A model generated the notes under the pieces. It saw only the letters and a list, made by a program, of their open reading frames with translations, had not been told where the DNA came from and made no database searches. From NCBI RefSeq assembly GCF_008271745.1, contig NZ_VKKZ01000020.1, positions 310,001 through 374,000 of the forward strand: a stretch of DNA of 64,000 bases. The letters are read 5' to 3'. The DNA is from Rufibacter glacialis. Its GTDB lineage: Bacteria; Bacteroidota; Bacteroidia; Cytophagales; Hymenobacteraceae. Of this stretch, positions 35,496 to 43,648 are shown piece after piece (position 1 is the stretch's first letter; each line of letters opens with the position of its first letter). The translations under genes and the position numbers were made by a program.

Positions 35496-36677
35496 TTGTT
35501 GTTCAAAGTAAGTGAGAATGGTAGAAAGGTCTTTGTCGCCACGGCCCGATAGGTTCAGTACCACCACCTCGTCTGGGCCGGCGTTTATCTCTTTGAGGGC
35601 CGCCAGGGCGTGTGAGCTTTCAATGGCAGGGATGATCCCTTCCAGGCGGCTCAGCTCCCGCAGGGCTTCCATGGCATCCGCGTCTGTGATGGCGATAAAG
35701 CGGGCGCGGCCGGTTTGGGCAAGGTGCGCGTGCTGCGGCCCCACCCCGGGGTAATCAAGACCCGCGGAGATGGAATAAGGCTCGGTGATCTGGCCGTCTT
35801 CGGTTTGCATGAGCAAGGTCTTGCTGCCGTGGATAATGCCTGTTTTGCCTAACATGGAGGTAGCCGCCGAGTGCCCGGAATCTACGCCTAGGCCTGCCGC
35901 TTCCACGGCCACTAGTTTCACCGATGGGTCATCCAGGAAATGATAGAAAGCCCCGGCCGCGTTGGAACCGCCGCCCACGCAGGCTACAACATAATCCGGT
36001 AACTCGCGCCCTTCCTTCTCCAGCAGCTGTTTTCTGATCTCCTCTGAGATAACGGCCTGAAAACGGGCTACCATGTCGGGGTATGGGTGCGGCCCCACCA
36101 CTGAACCGATGATGTAGTGCGTGTCTTCGGGGTGGTTGATCCAGTCCCGGATGGCCTCATTGGTGGCGTCTTTCAAGGTTTGGGAACCAGAGGTCACCGG
36201 CACCACAGTGGCACCCAGCAGCCGCATTTTCTCCACGTTGGGGCGCTGCCGCTCGGTGTCAATCTTGCCCATGTACACAATGCACTCCAGCCCCGCCAGC
36301 GCGCAGACGGTGGCGGTGGCCACGCCGTGCTGCCCGGCCCCGGTCTCCGCGATGATGCGGGTCTTGCCCAGCCGTTTCGCCAGCAAAATCTGCCCAACCG
36401 TGTTGTTGATTTTATGGGCCCCGGTATGGTTCAGGTCTTCGCGCTTGAGGTAGATTTTGGTGTTGTATTTCTCTGACAGACGCTTGGCGTGGTACAAGGG
36501 TGTGGGCCGGCCCACGTAATCTCGCAGCAGCTCCTGCAACTCCTCCTGGAAGTCCGGCTCCTGCAGTATGCCCAAGTACTTGTCCCGCAGCTCTTCCACG
36601 TTGGGGTACAGCATCTCAGGAATGAAGGCCCCGCCAAATTGGCCATAGTAGCCACGGTCATTTACTCTGTATTCCAT
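35481..36677 (-). CDS. trpB: Tryptophan synthase beta chain
   Basis: This 398-residue PLP enzyme joins indole and serine. The start is taken at the ATG at 36677 ([21 protein letters not shown]). The PLP lysine is in [14 protein letters not shown], the indole tunnel region is [14 protein letters not shown] and the phosphate loop is [10 protein letters not shown]. It is the TrpB1 type that works with TrpA. It overlaps trpA and lies 69 bases after trpF. Confidence 0.97.
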   Translation of the reverse strand: MEYRVNDRGYYGQFGGAFIPEMLYPNVEELRDKYLGILQEPDFQEELQELLRDYVGRPTPLYHAKRLSEKYNTKIYLKREDLNHTGAHKINNTVGQILLAKRLGKTRIIAETGAGQHGVATATVCALAGLECIVYMGKIDTERQRPNVEKMRLLGATVVPVTSGSQTLKDATNEAIRDWINHPEDTHYIIGSVVGPHPYPDMVARFQAVISEEIRKQLLEKEGRELPDYVVACVGGGSNAAGAFYHFLDDPSVKLVAVEAAGLGVDSGHSAATSMLGKTGIIHGSKTLLMQTEDGQITEPYSISAGLDYPGVGPQHAHLAQTGRARFIAITDADAMEALRELSRLEGIIPAIESSHALAALKEINAGPDEVVVLNLSGRGDKDLSTILTYFEQQDASK

Positions 36678-36746
36678 GTAAGTAAAGTATATTGCACAGG
36701 AAGGAAAACTTTCATTCACTTCCTATAACGTATTCAAAAACAAATA

Positions 36747-37382
36747 TTAAGCACGCAATCCTTCCATAAATCCTTTCAACCGATCAATGTCCTTCAAGCC
36801 CGGCTGCACCTCAAATTTGCTATTCAGGTCAACCCCGTACAGGTGGGGTAAACGAAGGGCTTTGATCTCTTCCAGGTGCTCCAGGCCAATGCCGCCGCTT
36901 AAAAAATAAGGCGTATCCAGAGGGTACTCCCGAAGCAATTCCCAGTTGAACCGAACCCCGTTCCCCCCCGGATGGGCGCCGCTGGCGTCAAAGAGGAAGT
37001 AGTTGCAGCAGTCCTGGTACGCGCGCAGTTCCTCAAAATCAAAATCAGCCTCTACCCGGAAGGCCTTCATAACCGTAAGTCCGGCGTCCTGCAATTCCAG
37101 GCACATCTGCGGAGACTCCTGCCCGTGCAGCTGCACCACTTCCAGGCCCATCTCCGTCACTTTGTGTAAGATCACCTCCACTTCCTCGTCTACAAAGACC
37201 CCCACCTTGCGGGTATCTTCCGGAAAGACGGACGAGAAAACCGCCCATTGCGTGGTGATGAACCGGGGGGACTTCTCATAAAAGATAAAGCCCACGAAAT
37301 CTGGCTGGAGCAACAGGAGTTCTTCAATGTTCTCACTGTACTTCATGCCGCATACCTTTATTTTAAGGTTTCTATTTGGCAT
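36747..37382 (-). CDS. trpF: Phosphoribosylanthranilate isomerase
   Basis: This 211-residue TIM-barrel enzyme has the catalytic Cys in KIKVCGMKYSENI, FVGFIFYEKSPRFIT, VQLHGQESP with the catalytic region, DASGAHPGGNG and the C-terminal SKFEVQPGLKDIDRL with DLNSxxE. It is monofunctional, not fused to TrpC. It is separated from trpC by 214 bases, the largest gap in the operon. The Bacteroidota-style gene order trpE-G-D-C-F-B-A is complete. Confidence 0.95.
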   Translation of the reverse strand: MPNRNLKIKVCGMKYSENIEELLLLQPDFVGFIFYEKSPRFITTQWAVFSSVFPEDTRKVGVFVDEEVEVILHKVTEMGLEVVQLHGQESPQMCLELQDAGLTVMKAFRVEADFDFEELRAYQDCCNYFLFDASGAHPGGNGVRFNWELLREYPLDTPYFLSGGIGLEHLEEIKALRLPHLYGVDLNSKFEVQPGLKDIDRLKGFMEGLRA

Positions 37383-37596
37383 TCTATGTTGTATTTGTTT
37401 GTTTGTCTGGTTCTGTGGAAAGCGGTACCAGAGCAGGACTCTGGGGCGGCTGGGTGGTATGGTGGTGGGGCGGTTTTCCGCCTCTTTTTGTCTGAAGAGG
37501 CTGAAAGCAAAGGTAATAACGGCAGGGGAAGAATCTAGGGGTGGCTTGTCAGGCCTGGTTTTTCCCGTAATTTTTCAGAAACCGCCGCAAAACGGA

Positions 37597-38421
37597 TCAG
37601 ATAGAGAAAGTGGCCGCAGCGGCCTCCAGTTTTTTCAGGTCCTCCACAAAGGCGGCGCAGGCTTTCTCGGGCCGGCTTTGGCGCATGAAGGCCTCTCCCA
37701 TCAGAAAGCCCTCATATCCGTGCTGCCGAAGCTCCAGGATACTGGCCGGTTCGCTCAACCCGCTTTCTGATACTTTCACGAACTCGTCAGGAATAAAACC
37801 GGCCAGTTCCACGGAGGTTTTCAGGTCTACGCTGAAATCATGCAAGTTGCGGTTGTTCACACCTATCAGATCTACGTGCGGAGTGAGGGTGCGCTCCAGT
37901 TCCTCGCGGTTGTGCACCTCTAGCAGCACCTCCAGCCCCAGGGAATGGGCGAACTGGGCCAGCTGGCTCACTTCCTCTTTGGAAAGCACCGACGCAATGA
38001 GCAGGATGGCGTCGGCCCCGATAGACTTGGCTTCCAGGATCTGGTATTCCTCCACCACGAAGTCTTTGCGCAGAATAGGGCAGAAATTGAACTTCCGGGC
38101 GGTGGTGAGGTCTTCGTTCTTGCCGCCAAAAAAGGTGGTATCCGTTAAGATAGACAAAGCCGAAGCCCCCGCCTGCATATACCCGATAGAGGTACGCTCT
38201 ACCGGGGCGTAGGCATTGATGACTCCTTTGGAGGGGGAATTGCGCTTGTACTCGGCAATGATGCCAGTCAGGTCTGGGCGCTGCACATACTTGCGCATGG
38301 ACACCGGTTGAGCAGGGAAATACAGGCTGCGTTCTAACAGGGCAGTAGGCACCAGGCTTTTCTTGTCGGCTACTTCCTGCCTTTTGTGGGCGATGATCTT
38401 ATCTAAAATGGTCAAAGACAT
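37597..38421 (-). CDS. trpC: Indole-3-glycerol phosphate synthase
   Basis: This 274-residue enzyme closes the indole ring. Conserved motifs are ILDKIIAHKRQEV at the N-terminus, IIAEYKRNSPSKG (catalytic Lys and Ser-Pro-Ser-Lys type motif), SILTDTTFFGG, ILRKDFVVEEYQ, IGVNNRNLHDF and VSESGLSEP. It starts eight bases after trpD. It is monofunctional. Confidence 0.96.
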   Translation of the reverse strand: MSLTILDKIIAHKRQEVADKKSLVPTALLERSLYFPAQPVSMRKYVQRPDLTGIIAEYKRNSPSKGVINAYAPVERTSIGYMQAGASALSILTDTTFFGGKNEDLTTARKFNFCPILRKDFVVEEYQILEAKSIGADAILLIASVLSKEEVSQLAQFAHSLGLEVLLEVHNREELERTLTPHVDLIGVNNRNLHDFSVDLKTSVELAGFIPDEFVKVSESGLSEPASILELRQHGYEGFLMGEAFMRQSRPEKACAAFVEDLKKLEAAAATFSI

Positions 38422-38428
38422 AAAAAAG

Positions 38429-39415
38429 TTAAGCTAATAACGCGTGAAAGGTTTTCAAAGCCAATCCGTTGTTGAGCGACTGGCGGGCTTTCTGCAAAGA
38501 TTCCTGCAAGGTAAGGCGTTCATCTGAACAATAAATACCCAAACCAGCATTGACTACTACGGCATCTTGCTGGGCGGGGGTTCCCCGGCCCTCCAGCACG
38601 TTCATGAAGATGGCTGCTGAGGCTTCAATGGTGCTGCCCCCCGACAGGTCACTTTCCTGGTAGGTGGGCAAGCCCAGGTCTGAAGGTTGCAGAATCTGCT
38701 CGCCTTGTGGGGTCACCATTTTAAAGGCGCCCGTCAAGGAAACCTCATCATAACCGTCCAGGGCGTGCAGCAGCACAAAGCGCTTGCCGGTCTGTTGGTA
38801 CAGGTAGGTGTACAACCGAAGCAACTCCAGGCTGAAAACGCCCACCATCTGGAACTTCGGCTTGGCCGGGTTGATCATGGGGCCCAGCATGTTAAAGAAC
38901 GTCTTCACCCCCAGGTCTTTCCGGATGGGGGCTACCTCTTTCATGGCCGGGTGGAACAAGGGCGCGTGTAAAAAGCAGATATTCGTTTCTTCCAGCTTTT
39001 GCCGCAGGGTGGCGCTGTCATTGGTGAAGGTGAAGCCCAGATGCGCCATCACGTTAGAAGAGCCGCAGATAGAGGACACCCCGGTGTTGCCATGCTTGGC
39101 CACTTTGTACCCGGCGCCGGCCACCACAAAAGAAGCCAGCGTAGAGATATTGAAGGTGTCTTTGCCATCGCCGCCGGTGCCGCAGAGGTCAATTACCTGG
39201 TCGGTACCTAGTTCCGGCACCAGGCACAGTTCCAGCATGGCCTCCCGGAACCCTTCCAGTTCCTGCACGGTGATGTTGCGCATGAGGTACACGGTCATGA
39301 AGGCCGCCATCTGGCTGGGGTTGTATTGGTTGCGCCCAATGTTCAGGAGCACCTGCTTTGCAGTGTCTTTGGAAAGGGCTTTGTGTTCTATCAATTGTTG
39401 CAGTACCTGTTTCAT
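38429..39415 (-). CDS. trpD: Anthranilate phosphoribosyltransferase
   Basis: This 328-residue enzyme transfers phosphoribose to anthranilate. The start is the ATG at 39415, overlapping the trpG stop as ATGA. Family motifs are DLCGTGGDGKDTFNIST (PRPP binding), KHGNTGVSS, HPAMKEVAPIRKDLGVKTFFNMLGPMINPA (in part) and GYDEVSLTG. The length is normal. Confidence 0.96.
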   Translation of the reverse strand: MKQVLQQLIEHKALSKDTAKQVLLNIGRNQYNPSQMAAFMTVYLMRNITVQELEGFREAMLELCLVPELGTDQVIDLCGTGGDGKDTFNISTLASFVVAGAGYKVAKHGNTGVSSICGSSNVMAHLGFTFTNDSATLRQKLEETNICFLHAPLFHPAMKEVAPIRKDLGVKTFFNMLGPMINPAKPKFQMVGVFSLELLRLYTYLYQQTGKRFVLLHALDGYDEVSLTGAFKMVTPQGEQILQPSDLGLPTYQESDLSGGSTIEASAAIFMNVLEGRGTPAQQDAVVVNAGLGIYCSDERLTLQESLQKARQSLNNGLALKTFHALLA

Positions 39416-40035
39416 AGAGTTAGGGAGGCGGCAAAGGTGGTCCATTGTTTTTTACGCTTGGTGGGGTTCTGCAACCAGTTCTGCATCATCTCCTTGCCGT
39501 AGTCGGTGAGGATGGATTCCGGGTGGAACTGCACGCCGCACACATCGTACTGGCTGTGCCGAAGGGCCATGACCTCCCCCGTCTCGTCTACCGCCGTAAT
39601 AGATAAGGCAGAAGGCACCGACTCCGGCACCACGGTCCAGGAATGGTAGCGGGCCACCTTGAAGGTGGGTGGCAGCTGGTGGAACATAGGTTCTTTGCTG
39701 TTCACCACCCGCATGGTGGCAGAAACCCCGTGGAAAACCTCCTGCAGGTTGGCCAGCTGAGCCCCGAAGGCTTCGCCAATGGCCTGGTGCCCCAGGCACA
39801 CGCCCATGATCCGTTTGGTAGGCGCGTACCGCTGCAGGAGCGCCGGCATAATACCCGCCTCACTGGGCACCCCCGGCCCCGGCGAAAGCAGGATGATCTC
39901 AAACCGCTCTACCTCTTCCAGGCTGATTTGGTCATTGCGGTGCACCTCCAGCTGTTCCCCGTAGCCCAACTCCCGAAGCAGTTGCACCAGGTTGTAGGTA
40001 AAGGAATCGTAGTTATCTAAGACAAGTATTTTCAT
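39412..40035 (-). CDS. trpG: Anthranilate synthase component II (glutamine amidotransferase)
   Basis: This 207-residue class I amidotransferase starts MKILVLDNYDSFTYNLVQ. Its oxyanion loop is SPGPGVPSEAG, nucleophile Cys lies in GVCLGHQAIGEAFG, and the catalytic His-Glu are in QFHPESI. It supplies ammonia to TrpE. The last 20 residues (PTKRKKQW and on) are an extra basic tail. It overlaps trpD and lies 100 bases after trpE. Confidence 0.96.
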   Translation of the reverse strand: MKILVLDNYDSFTYNLVQLLRELGYGEQLEVHRNDQISLEEVERFEIILLSPGPGVPSEAGIMPALLQRYAPTKRIMGVCLGHQAIGEAFGAQLANLQEVFHGVSATMRVVNSKEPMFHQLPPTFKVARYHSWTVVPESVPSALSITAVDETGEVMALRHSQYDVCGVQFHPESILTDYGKEMMQNWLQNPTKRKKQWTTFAASLTL

Positions 40036-40134
40036 GATAGGAATAGGTCTGCCGTTATCTGTAAAATTTAGGTACTTCTTATTTTAGGCCTCTATAGTTA
40101 AAGAAAGGCTTTAAACATGATTCTGTTTATTTCC

Positions 40135-41547
40135 TTAAATGGTGGCGGCTTTCTCCAGGGCTTTGCGGAGGGCGGCCAATTTGTGGTGCACCTCATTAAG
40201 CTCACTGTGGGTGTCTGATTTGGCCACCACCCCTGCCCCAGCCTGGAAGTACAGTTTGTTCTTTACGCTCATAAACGAACGGATCATGATGGCGTGGTTA
40301 AAATCGCCCCCGAACCCCAGGTAACCCAGGCACCCCCCGTAGAACCCGCGCCCGGTGGGCTCCAGTTCATCAATCAAGGTAAGCGCCCGGTGCTTAGGAG
40401 CCCCCGACAGCGTACCCGCCGGAAACGTATCGGCCACCATCTGCACTGAGCCTTGGGGGTTGGATAACTGGGCCGTTACCTTAGACACCAGGTGAATCAC
40501 GTGTGAGTAATACTGCACTTCTTTGAACACCTCCACCTTTACCTGGTCACCGTGGCGGCTGAGGTCGTTGCGGGCCAGGTCTACCAGCATCACGTGCTCT
40601 GAATTCTCCTTGGGGTCATCATAGAGTTTCTGCGCCAGCTCGGCGTCTTGCAGGTCATTGCCAGTGCGCTTGAAGGTGCCCGCAATGGGAAAGATGGTGG
40701 CGGTGTCTTTTTTGATGGTCAACTGCGCCTCGGGCGAAGACCCAAAGATCTTAAAGTTGCCGTAGTCAAAGAAGAACAGGTACGGCGAAGGGTTGATGGA
40801 GCGCAGCGCACGGTATACGTTGAACTCATCGCCCTGAAAGCCCTGCGAGAACCGCCGCGAGAGCACAATCTGGAACACGTTGCCCAGGTGGCAGTGGCGC
40901 TTGCCTTCCTCAATCACCCGCAGGAACTCCTCATCGGTGAAGTTGGTGGTTTCCTGGCCGGTGGTGGAAAAATGGAAGGACGGGATGTTCTTGTTCCGGA
41001 TGTTGGTCTCCAGTTCATCCAGCCCGTCGGTTTCCGGGGCATTTTCCAGGGAATGCTCAAAAATGTAGAGCTGGTTTTTGAAGTGGTCAATGGCAATGAC
41101 AAACCGGAAGGCCTGGTACAGGATCTCGGGCATCTCGGGGTGGGCTGTTTCTTTCTGCCGCAGGTTCAGCTGCTCATAGTACTGCACCGCCTCAAACGAC
41201 ATATAGCCGAACAACCCATTCTGGATAAACCCAAACGGCCCCTGCTCTGATTTAAACTTGCCGCAATAGGCCTGCAGCAAAGCCACCGCCTCGCGCTTCT
41301 CCACCAGTTCCTGCTCCTCTACCGTCCCGTCTGGGTACGACTGGCGCAGTACACTGTCTTTCAACCGGAACTCGGCGATGGGCTCACAGCAGATGTAGGT
41401 GAAGCTGTTCTCGTGGCCGTGGTAGTCGGAGCTTTCCAGCAGCAGGCAGTTGCGGTATTTGTCGCGGAGCTGCAGGTAAATGCCTACCGGGGTAACGGTA
41501 TCAGCGAGCAGTTGGCGGTATTTGGTTTGTAAGGTGTAGGTCTTCAT
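40135..41547 (-). CDS. trpE: Anthranilate synthase component I
   Basis: This 470-residue chorismate-using enzyme has an N-terminal domain that carries the allosteric Trp site (LLESSDYHGHENSFTYIC corresponds to the LLES motif). The catalytic C-terminal domain contains GNVFQIVLSRRF, FPIAGTFKRTG, EHVMLVDLARNDLSRH, DTFPAGTLSGAPK and QAGAGVVAKSD. It is the first structural gene of the operon, and its expression is set by two tandem attenuators upstream. Feedback inhibition by Trp is expected from the family. Confidence 0.97.
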   Translation of the reverse strand: MKTYTLQTKYRQLLADTVTPVGIYLQLRDKYRNCLLLESSDYHGHENSFTYICCEPIAEFRLKDSVLRQSYPDGTVEEQELVEKREAVALLQAYCGKFKSEQGPFGFIQNGLFGYMSFEAVQYYEQLNLRQKETAHPEMPEILYQAFRFVIAIDHFKNQLYIFEHSLENAPETDGLDELETNIRNKNIPSFHFSTTGQETTNFTDEEFLRVIEEGKRHCHLGNVFQIVLSRRFSQGFQGDEFNVYRALRSINPSPYLFFFDYGNFKIFGSSPEAQLTIKKDTATIFPIAGTFKRTGNDLQDAELAQKLYDDPKENSEHVMLVDLARNDLSRHGDQVKVEVFKEVQYYSHVIHLVSKVTAQLSNPQGSVQMVADTFPAGTLSGAPKHRALTLIDELEPTGRGFYGGCLGYLGFGGDFNHAIMIRSFMSVKNKLYFQAGAGVVAKSDTHSELNEVHHKLAALRKALEKAATI

Positions 41548-41561
41548 AAAAAAGTATAAAA

Positions 41562-41636
41562 AAAGGCTTGCTGTTTAGGTGGAACAGCAAGCCTTTATAA
41601 AATAGGCAAGTTTAGTCTAGGCAAAGGCCTGCTGTT
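41562..41636 (-). promoter_or_regulatory. trp attenuator 2 (antiterminator and terminator)
   Basis: On the minus strand, segment 2 (AACAGCAGGCCTTT, from 41636 to 41623) can pair with segment 3 (AAAGGCTTGCTGTT, 41596-41583) over 14 bp with one G/U. Segment 3 can instead pair with segment 4 (AACAGCAAGCCTTT, 41575-41562), a perfect 14-bp stem followed by T-rich DNA. Segments 2 and 4 differ at one base. Segment 2 begins at the stop codon of leader peptide 2, so a ribosome finishing that peptide would cover it. Confidence 0.85.
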
Positions 41637-41695
41637 CACACATCATCTGATGAGTGCCACCAATAGTTCTTCACGATTAGATGTACCTGCTTCAT
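41636..41695 (-). CDS. trpL: trp leader peptide 2 (19 residues, tandem Trp)
   Basis: The peptide is MKQVHLIVKNYWWHSSDDV, read from ATG 41695 to TGA 41636-41638. The two Trp codons lie at 41657-41662, about 20 bases before segment 2 of the attenuator. Stalling there in Trp shortage would free segment 2 and prevent termination. It resembles peptide 1 only in the WWH core. Confidence 0.85.
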   Translation of the reverse strand: MKQVHLIVKNYWWHSSDDV

Positions 41696-41738
41696 TCTGG
41701 TTTGATTCAACGGTTAGTAGAACGGTTTAAAAACACCA

Positions 41739-41762
41739 AAGGCCCGGGTGAATCCGAGCCTT
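41739..41762 (-). promoter_or_regulatory. trp attenuator 1 terminator hairpin
   Basis: On the minus strand the stem is AAGGCTCGG with CCCGGGCCTT (one mismatch), followed by TGGTGTTTTT. Just after the stop codon of leader peptide 1 lies GGGTGAA (around 41795), which pairs with TTCACCC inside this hairpin and offers an antiterminator. This makes a second, weaker attenuator upstream of attenuator 2. Confidence 0.7.
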
Positions 41763-41801
41763 GTTATTTATTGCATTTCTGCACAGCAAGTGGTTCACCC
41801 A

Positions 41802-41855
41802 TCAGTTTTGACGTGTGTGCCACCAGGCGATGTGCGTGAATTGCGTATTGTTCAT
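41802..41855 (-). CDS. trpL: trp leader peptide 1 (17 residues, tandem Trp)
   Basis: The peptide is MNNTQFTHIAWWHTRQN, with Trp codons at 41820-41825, 18 bases before the stop codon ends. The start codon is only four bases from the -7 element, so the message may begin at or near this ATG without an untranslated leader. Confidence 0.8.
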   Translation of the reverse strand: MNNTQFTHIAWWHTRQN

Positions 41856-41859
41856 GTTG

Positions 41860-41890
41860 CAAATGTAGGAGCCAGAAAATGATTTGCAAA
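41860..41890 (-). promoter_or_regulatory. trp operon promoter
   Basis: On the minus strand TTTG (41890-41887) and TACATTTG (41867-41860) are 19 bases apart, an exact fit to the Bacteroidota consensus TTTG-N19-TAnnTTTG. Using the spacing seen at rnpB, transcription would start close to 41855. Confidence 0.8.
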
Positions 41891-41960
41891 TAAACCCCGA
41901 AAAAAATGTCTGTTTTTCAAAAAGAAGGCGAAAAGCAGATTCATTCCGTATTTTTACCCT

Positions 41961-42902
41961 GTGCCCAAACAGCCTTACCGCTTTTCCTATCTTCTGCTCA
42001 CCAGGTTGCTACTTCTGTGGGTCTCCGCTACCTTTCCGGCCCAGGCGCAATCGGTATATACCCAGGAAACAGCCCTTGCCAGAGACACTGTGCCTTCGTT
42101 TAAAAGGCACCTTCCATGGTTGGCGGCCGGCGCGGCTACGGTCTACGTAGGTGGGCTCGTCTACCTGAACCACACCTGGTATGAAAAGGAAAAAACCCGT
42201 TTCCATTGGTTTAATGATTCGCATGAATGGAAACAGCTGGACAAGGCCGGCCATTTCTGGGGTGCTTTCCATGAAAGCCGGCTGGGGGCGGATCTCCTGC
42301 GGAAAGCGGGCGTTTCTGAGAAGAAGGCCATCTGGTATGGCGGCGCCCTGGGGTTTGTGCTCCAGACCCCTATTGAATACTTTGACGGCCGCTCCCCTGC
42401 CTATGGCGCCTCGTTCACGGACATCGCCGCAAATACCGCGGGCTCTTTAGCGGTCATTGGCCAGCAACTGGCCTGGGGGGAACTGCGGGTGCTTCCCAAA
42501 TATTCCTTCCATCGAACTCCTTATGCTCCCCTGCGCCCCAATGTCTTGGGAAACGGGCTCTCAGAAGAATTCCTGAAAGACTATAATGGCCACACCTACT
42601 GGCTTAGTGTAGACCTGGCTAAGTTTCTCTCCCCTACCTCCCGGTTCCCTAAATGGCTGAACCCTGCTTTAGGGTATGGGGTTGAGGAAATGGTATTTAA
42701 TGACGCCGCGGCCAACCGGACGCTGGGCTTGCACGCTTATCGGCAGTATTATCTCAGCGTAGACCTGAACTGGCAGGCTATTCACACCCGTAGCAAATTC
42801 CTGAAAAGTGCTTTTTATGTGTTGTCCATCTTTAAGTTTCCGGCCCCGGCGTTGGAGTATAATGGAAGGCAGGGATGGAAGATGCATGGGTTGTATTTTT
42901 GA
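41961..42902 (+). CDS. DUF2279 family protein
   Basis: This 313-residue protein has a signal peptide ending in FPAQAQ, a TM-like stretch at about residues 51-68, and the DUF2279 core. The core has a WFNDSHEWKQLDKAGHFWGAFHESRLG segment, then YGGALGFVLQTPIEYFDGRSPAYGASFTDIAANTAGS (in parts) with the conserved E-x-x-D-G and D-x-x-A-N-x-x-G motifs. The function of the family is unknown; YfiM of E. coli is a distant relative. The start is GTG. It is divergent from the trp leader. Confidence 0.85.
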   Translation: MPKQPYRFSYLLLTRLLLLWVSATFPAQAQSVYTQETALARDTVPSFKRHLPWLAAGAATVYVGGLVYLNHTWYEKEKTRFHWFNDSHEWKQLDKAGHFWGAFHESRLGADLLRKAGVSEKKAIWYGGALGFVLQTPIEYFDGRSPAYGASFTDIAANTAGSLAVIGQQLAWGELRVLPKYSFHRTPYAPLRPNVLGNGLSEEFLKDYNGHTYWLSVDLAKFLSPTSRFPKWLNPALGYGVEEMVFNDAAANRTLGLHAYRQYYLSVDLNWQAIHTRSKFLKSAFYVLSIFKFPAPALEYNGRQGWKMHGLYF

Positions 42903-43013
42903 GGCAGTTTAAGGTTCCTCAAATTCCTTTGTGGTGGTTGTTTTCGTGAGCGCTCTGCCTATTTTTGATAATAAGCGGTGTAATGCATGCCTTCTGCTAT
43001 TCCCTCGGCATTT
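42903..43013. other. Start of a 745-bp non-coding region
   Basis: No gene lies between 42903 and 43648. Apart from this stretch, the region is taken up by the dispersed repeat (43014-43258), a long palindrome (43298-43348) and about 300 bases in which I see nothing. Confidence 0.5.
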
Positions 43014-43258
43014 CCGCTGCTAGCGGTGGCCCAGGCACGGCTCTTTCCATAGCTGCCGGTAAGCGCTCACGGCCGCGAGGCCCCGTCTTCCCCTCTCGCA
43101 CTGCCCTTTCGGCCTGAGCTGTTTGTCTCTCTTAGTAACTGTATATCTAGGGCCAAAAGCGAGGCGCGCTCGGGGAAGACTGGAACAAGGGAAAGTAGCA
43201 GAAACGGTGGTGTTTAAACCCTTGTAGAGACAAGGGCACCGCCTTGTCTCCCACGCAT
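43014..43258 (-). repeat. Dispersed 220-bp repeat, copy 2
   Basis: This is the second copy of the repeat at 22581-22796, in inverse orientation, with about 33 additional bases after the first hairpin. The hairpin (GAGACAAGG...CCTTGTCTC) is perfect here and weaker in copy 1. The reading frame through it (43020-43325) is probably fortuitous. Confidence 0.75.
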
Positions 43259-43297
43259 TCCTATTTTTTGCAAAGGTTTTTCCCTCTGGAAAAGGGT

Positions 43298-43348
43298 GGT
43301 AGTGGCAGACCTCACAAGTTTTCAAAACCTGTGAGGTCTGCCACTACC
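43298..43348. repeat. 51-base near-perfect palindrome
   Basis: The two arms are GGTAGTGGCAGACCTCACA and its exact complement (43298-43316, 43330-43348). The interior, AAGTTTTCAAAACCT-like, also pairs except for one position, so almost the whole element folds. It lies 40 bases from the dispersed repeat. From memory, sequences with the core CCTCACAGGTTTT recur in many Bacteroidota genomes. Confidence 0.9.
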
Positions 43349-43648
43349 TCTATGGCGCGGATTTACTACCGTGACTAGCGATTCAGAGGCTGCCGGGTAT
43401 CAGGCGTTCAAGTGATAGGCTGGGATAGGCTTTCCGTAGAAAGGAAAGGTCTTTTAAGACCCCAATCTTTAAGGTACCCTCAGGCTGGAAGTATAACAGA
43501 AGTAATATTTAAGCATTTTCCCCCCTTAGCTAAGATTTTCCTTTCGGTAGCTAATTAAATGGAGGCATTCTTAGGATTAACCGTTTTCAAATACCTTTCC
43601 CTCAGGCTGGGAAGCAAGGTGGATTATGTTTTAAAATCTTATAAAAAC

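Noticed and set aside
43020-43325. Open frame on the minus strand with similarity to a frame at 22583-22789
   Set aside because: The similarity follows from the DNA repeat itself; the start lies in a palindrome and composition is unlike a protein.
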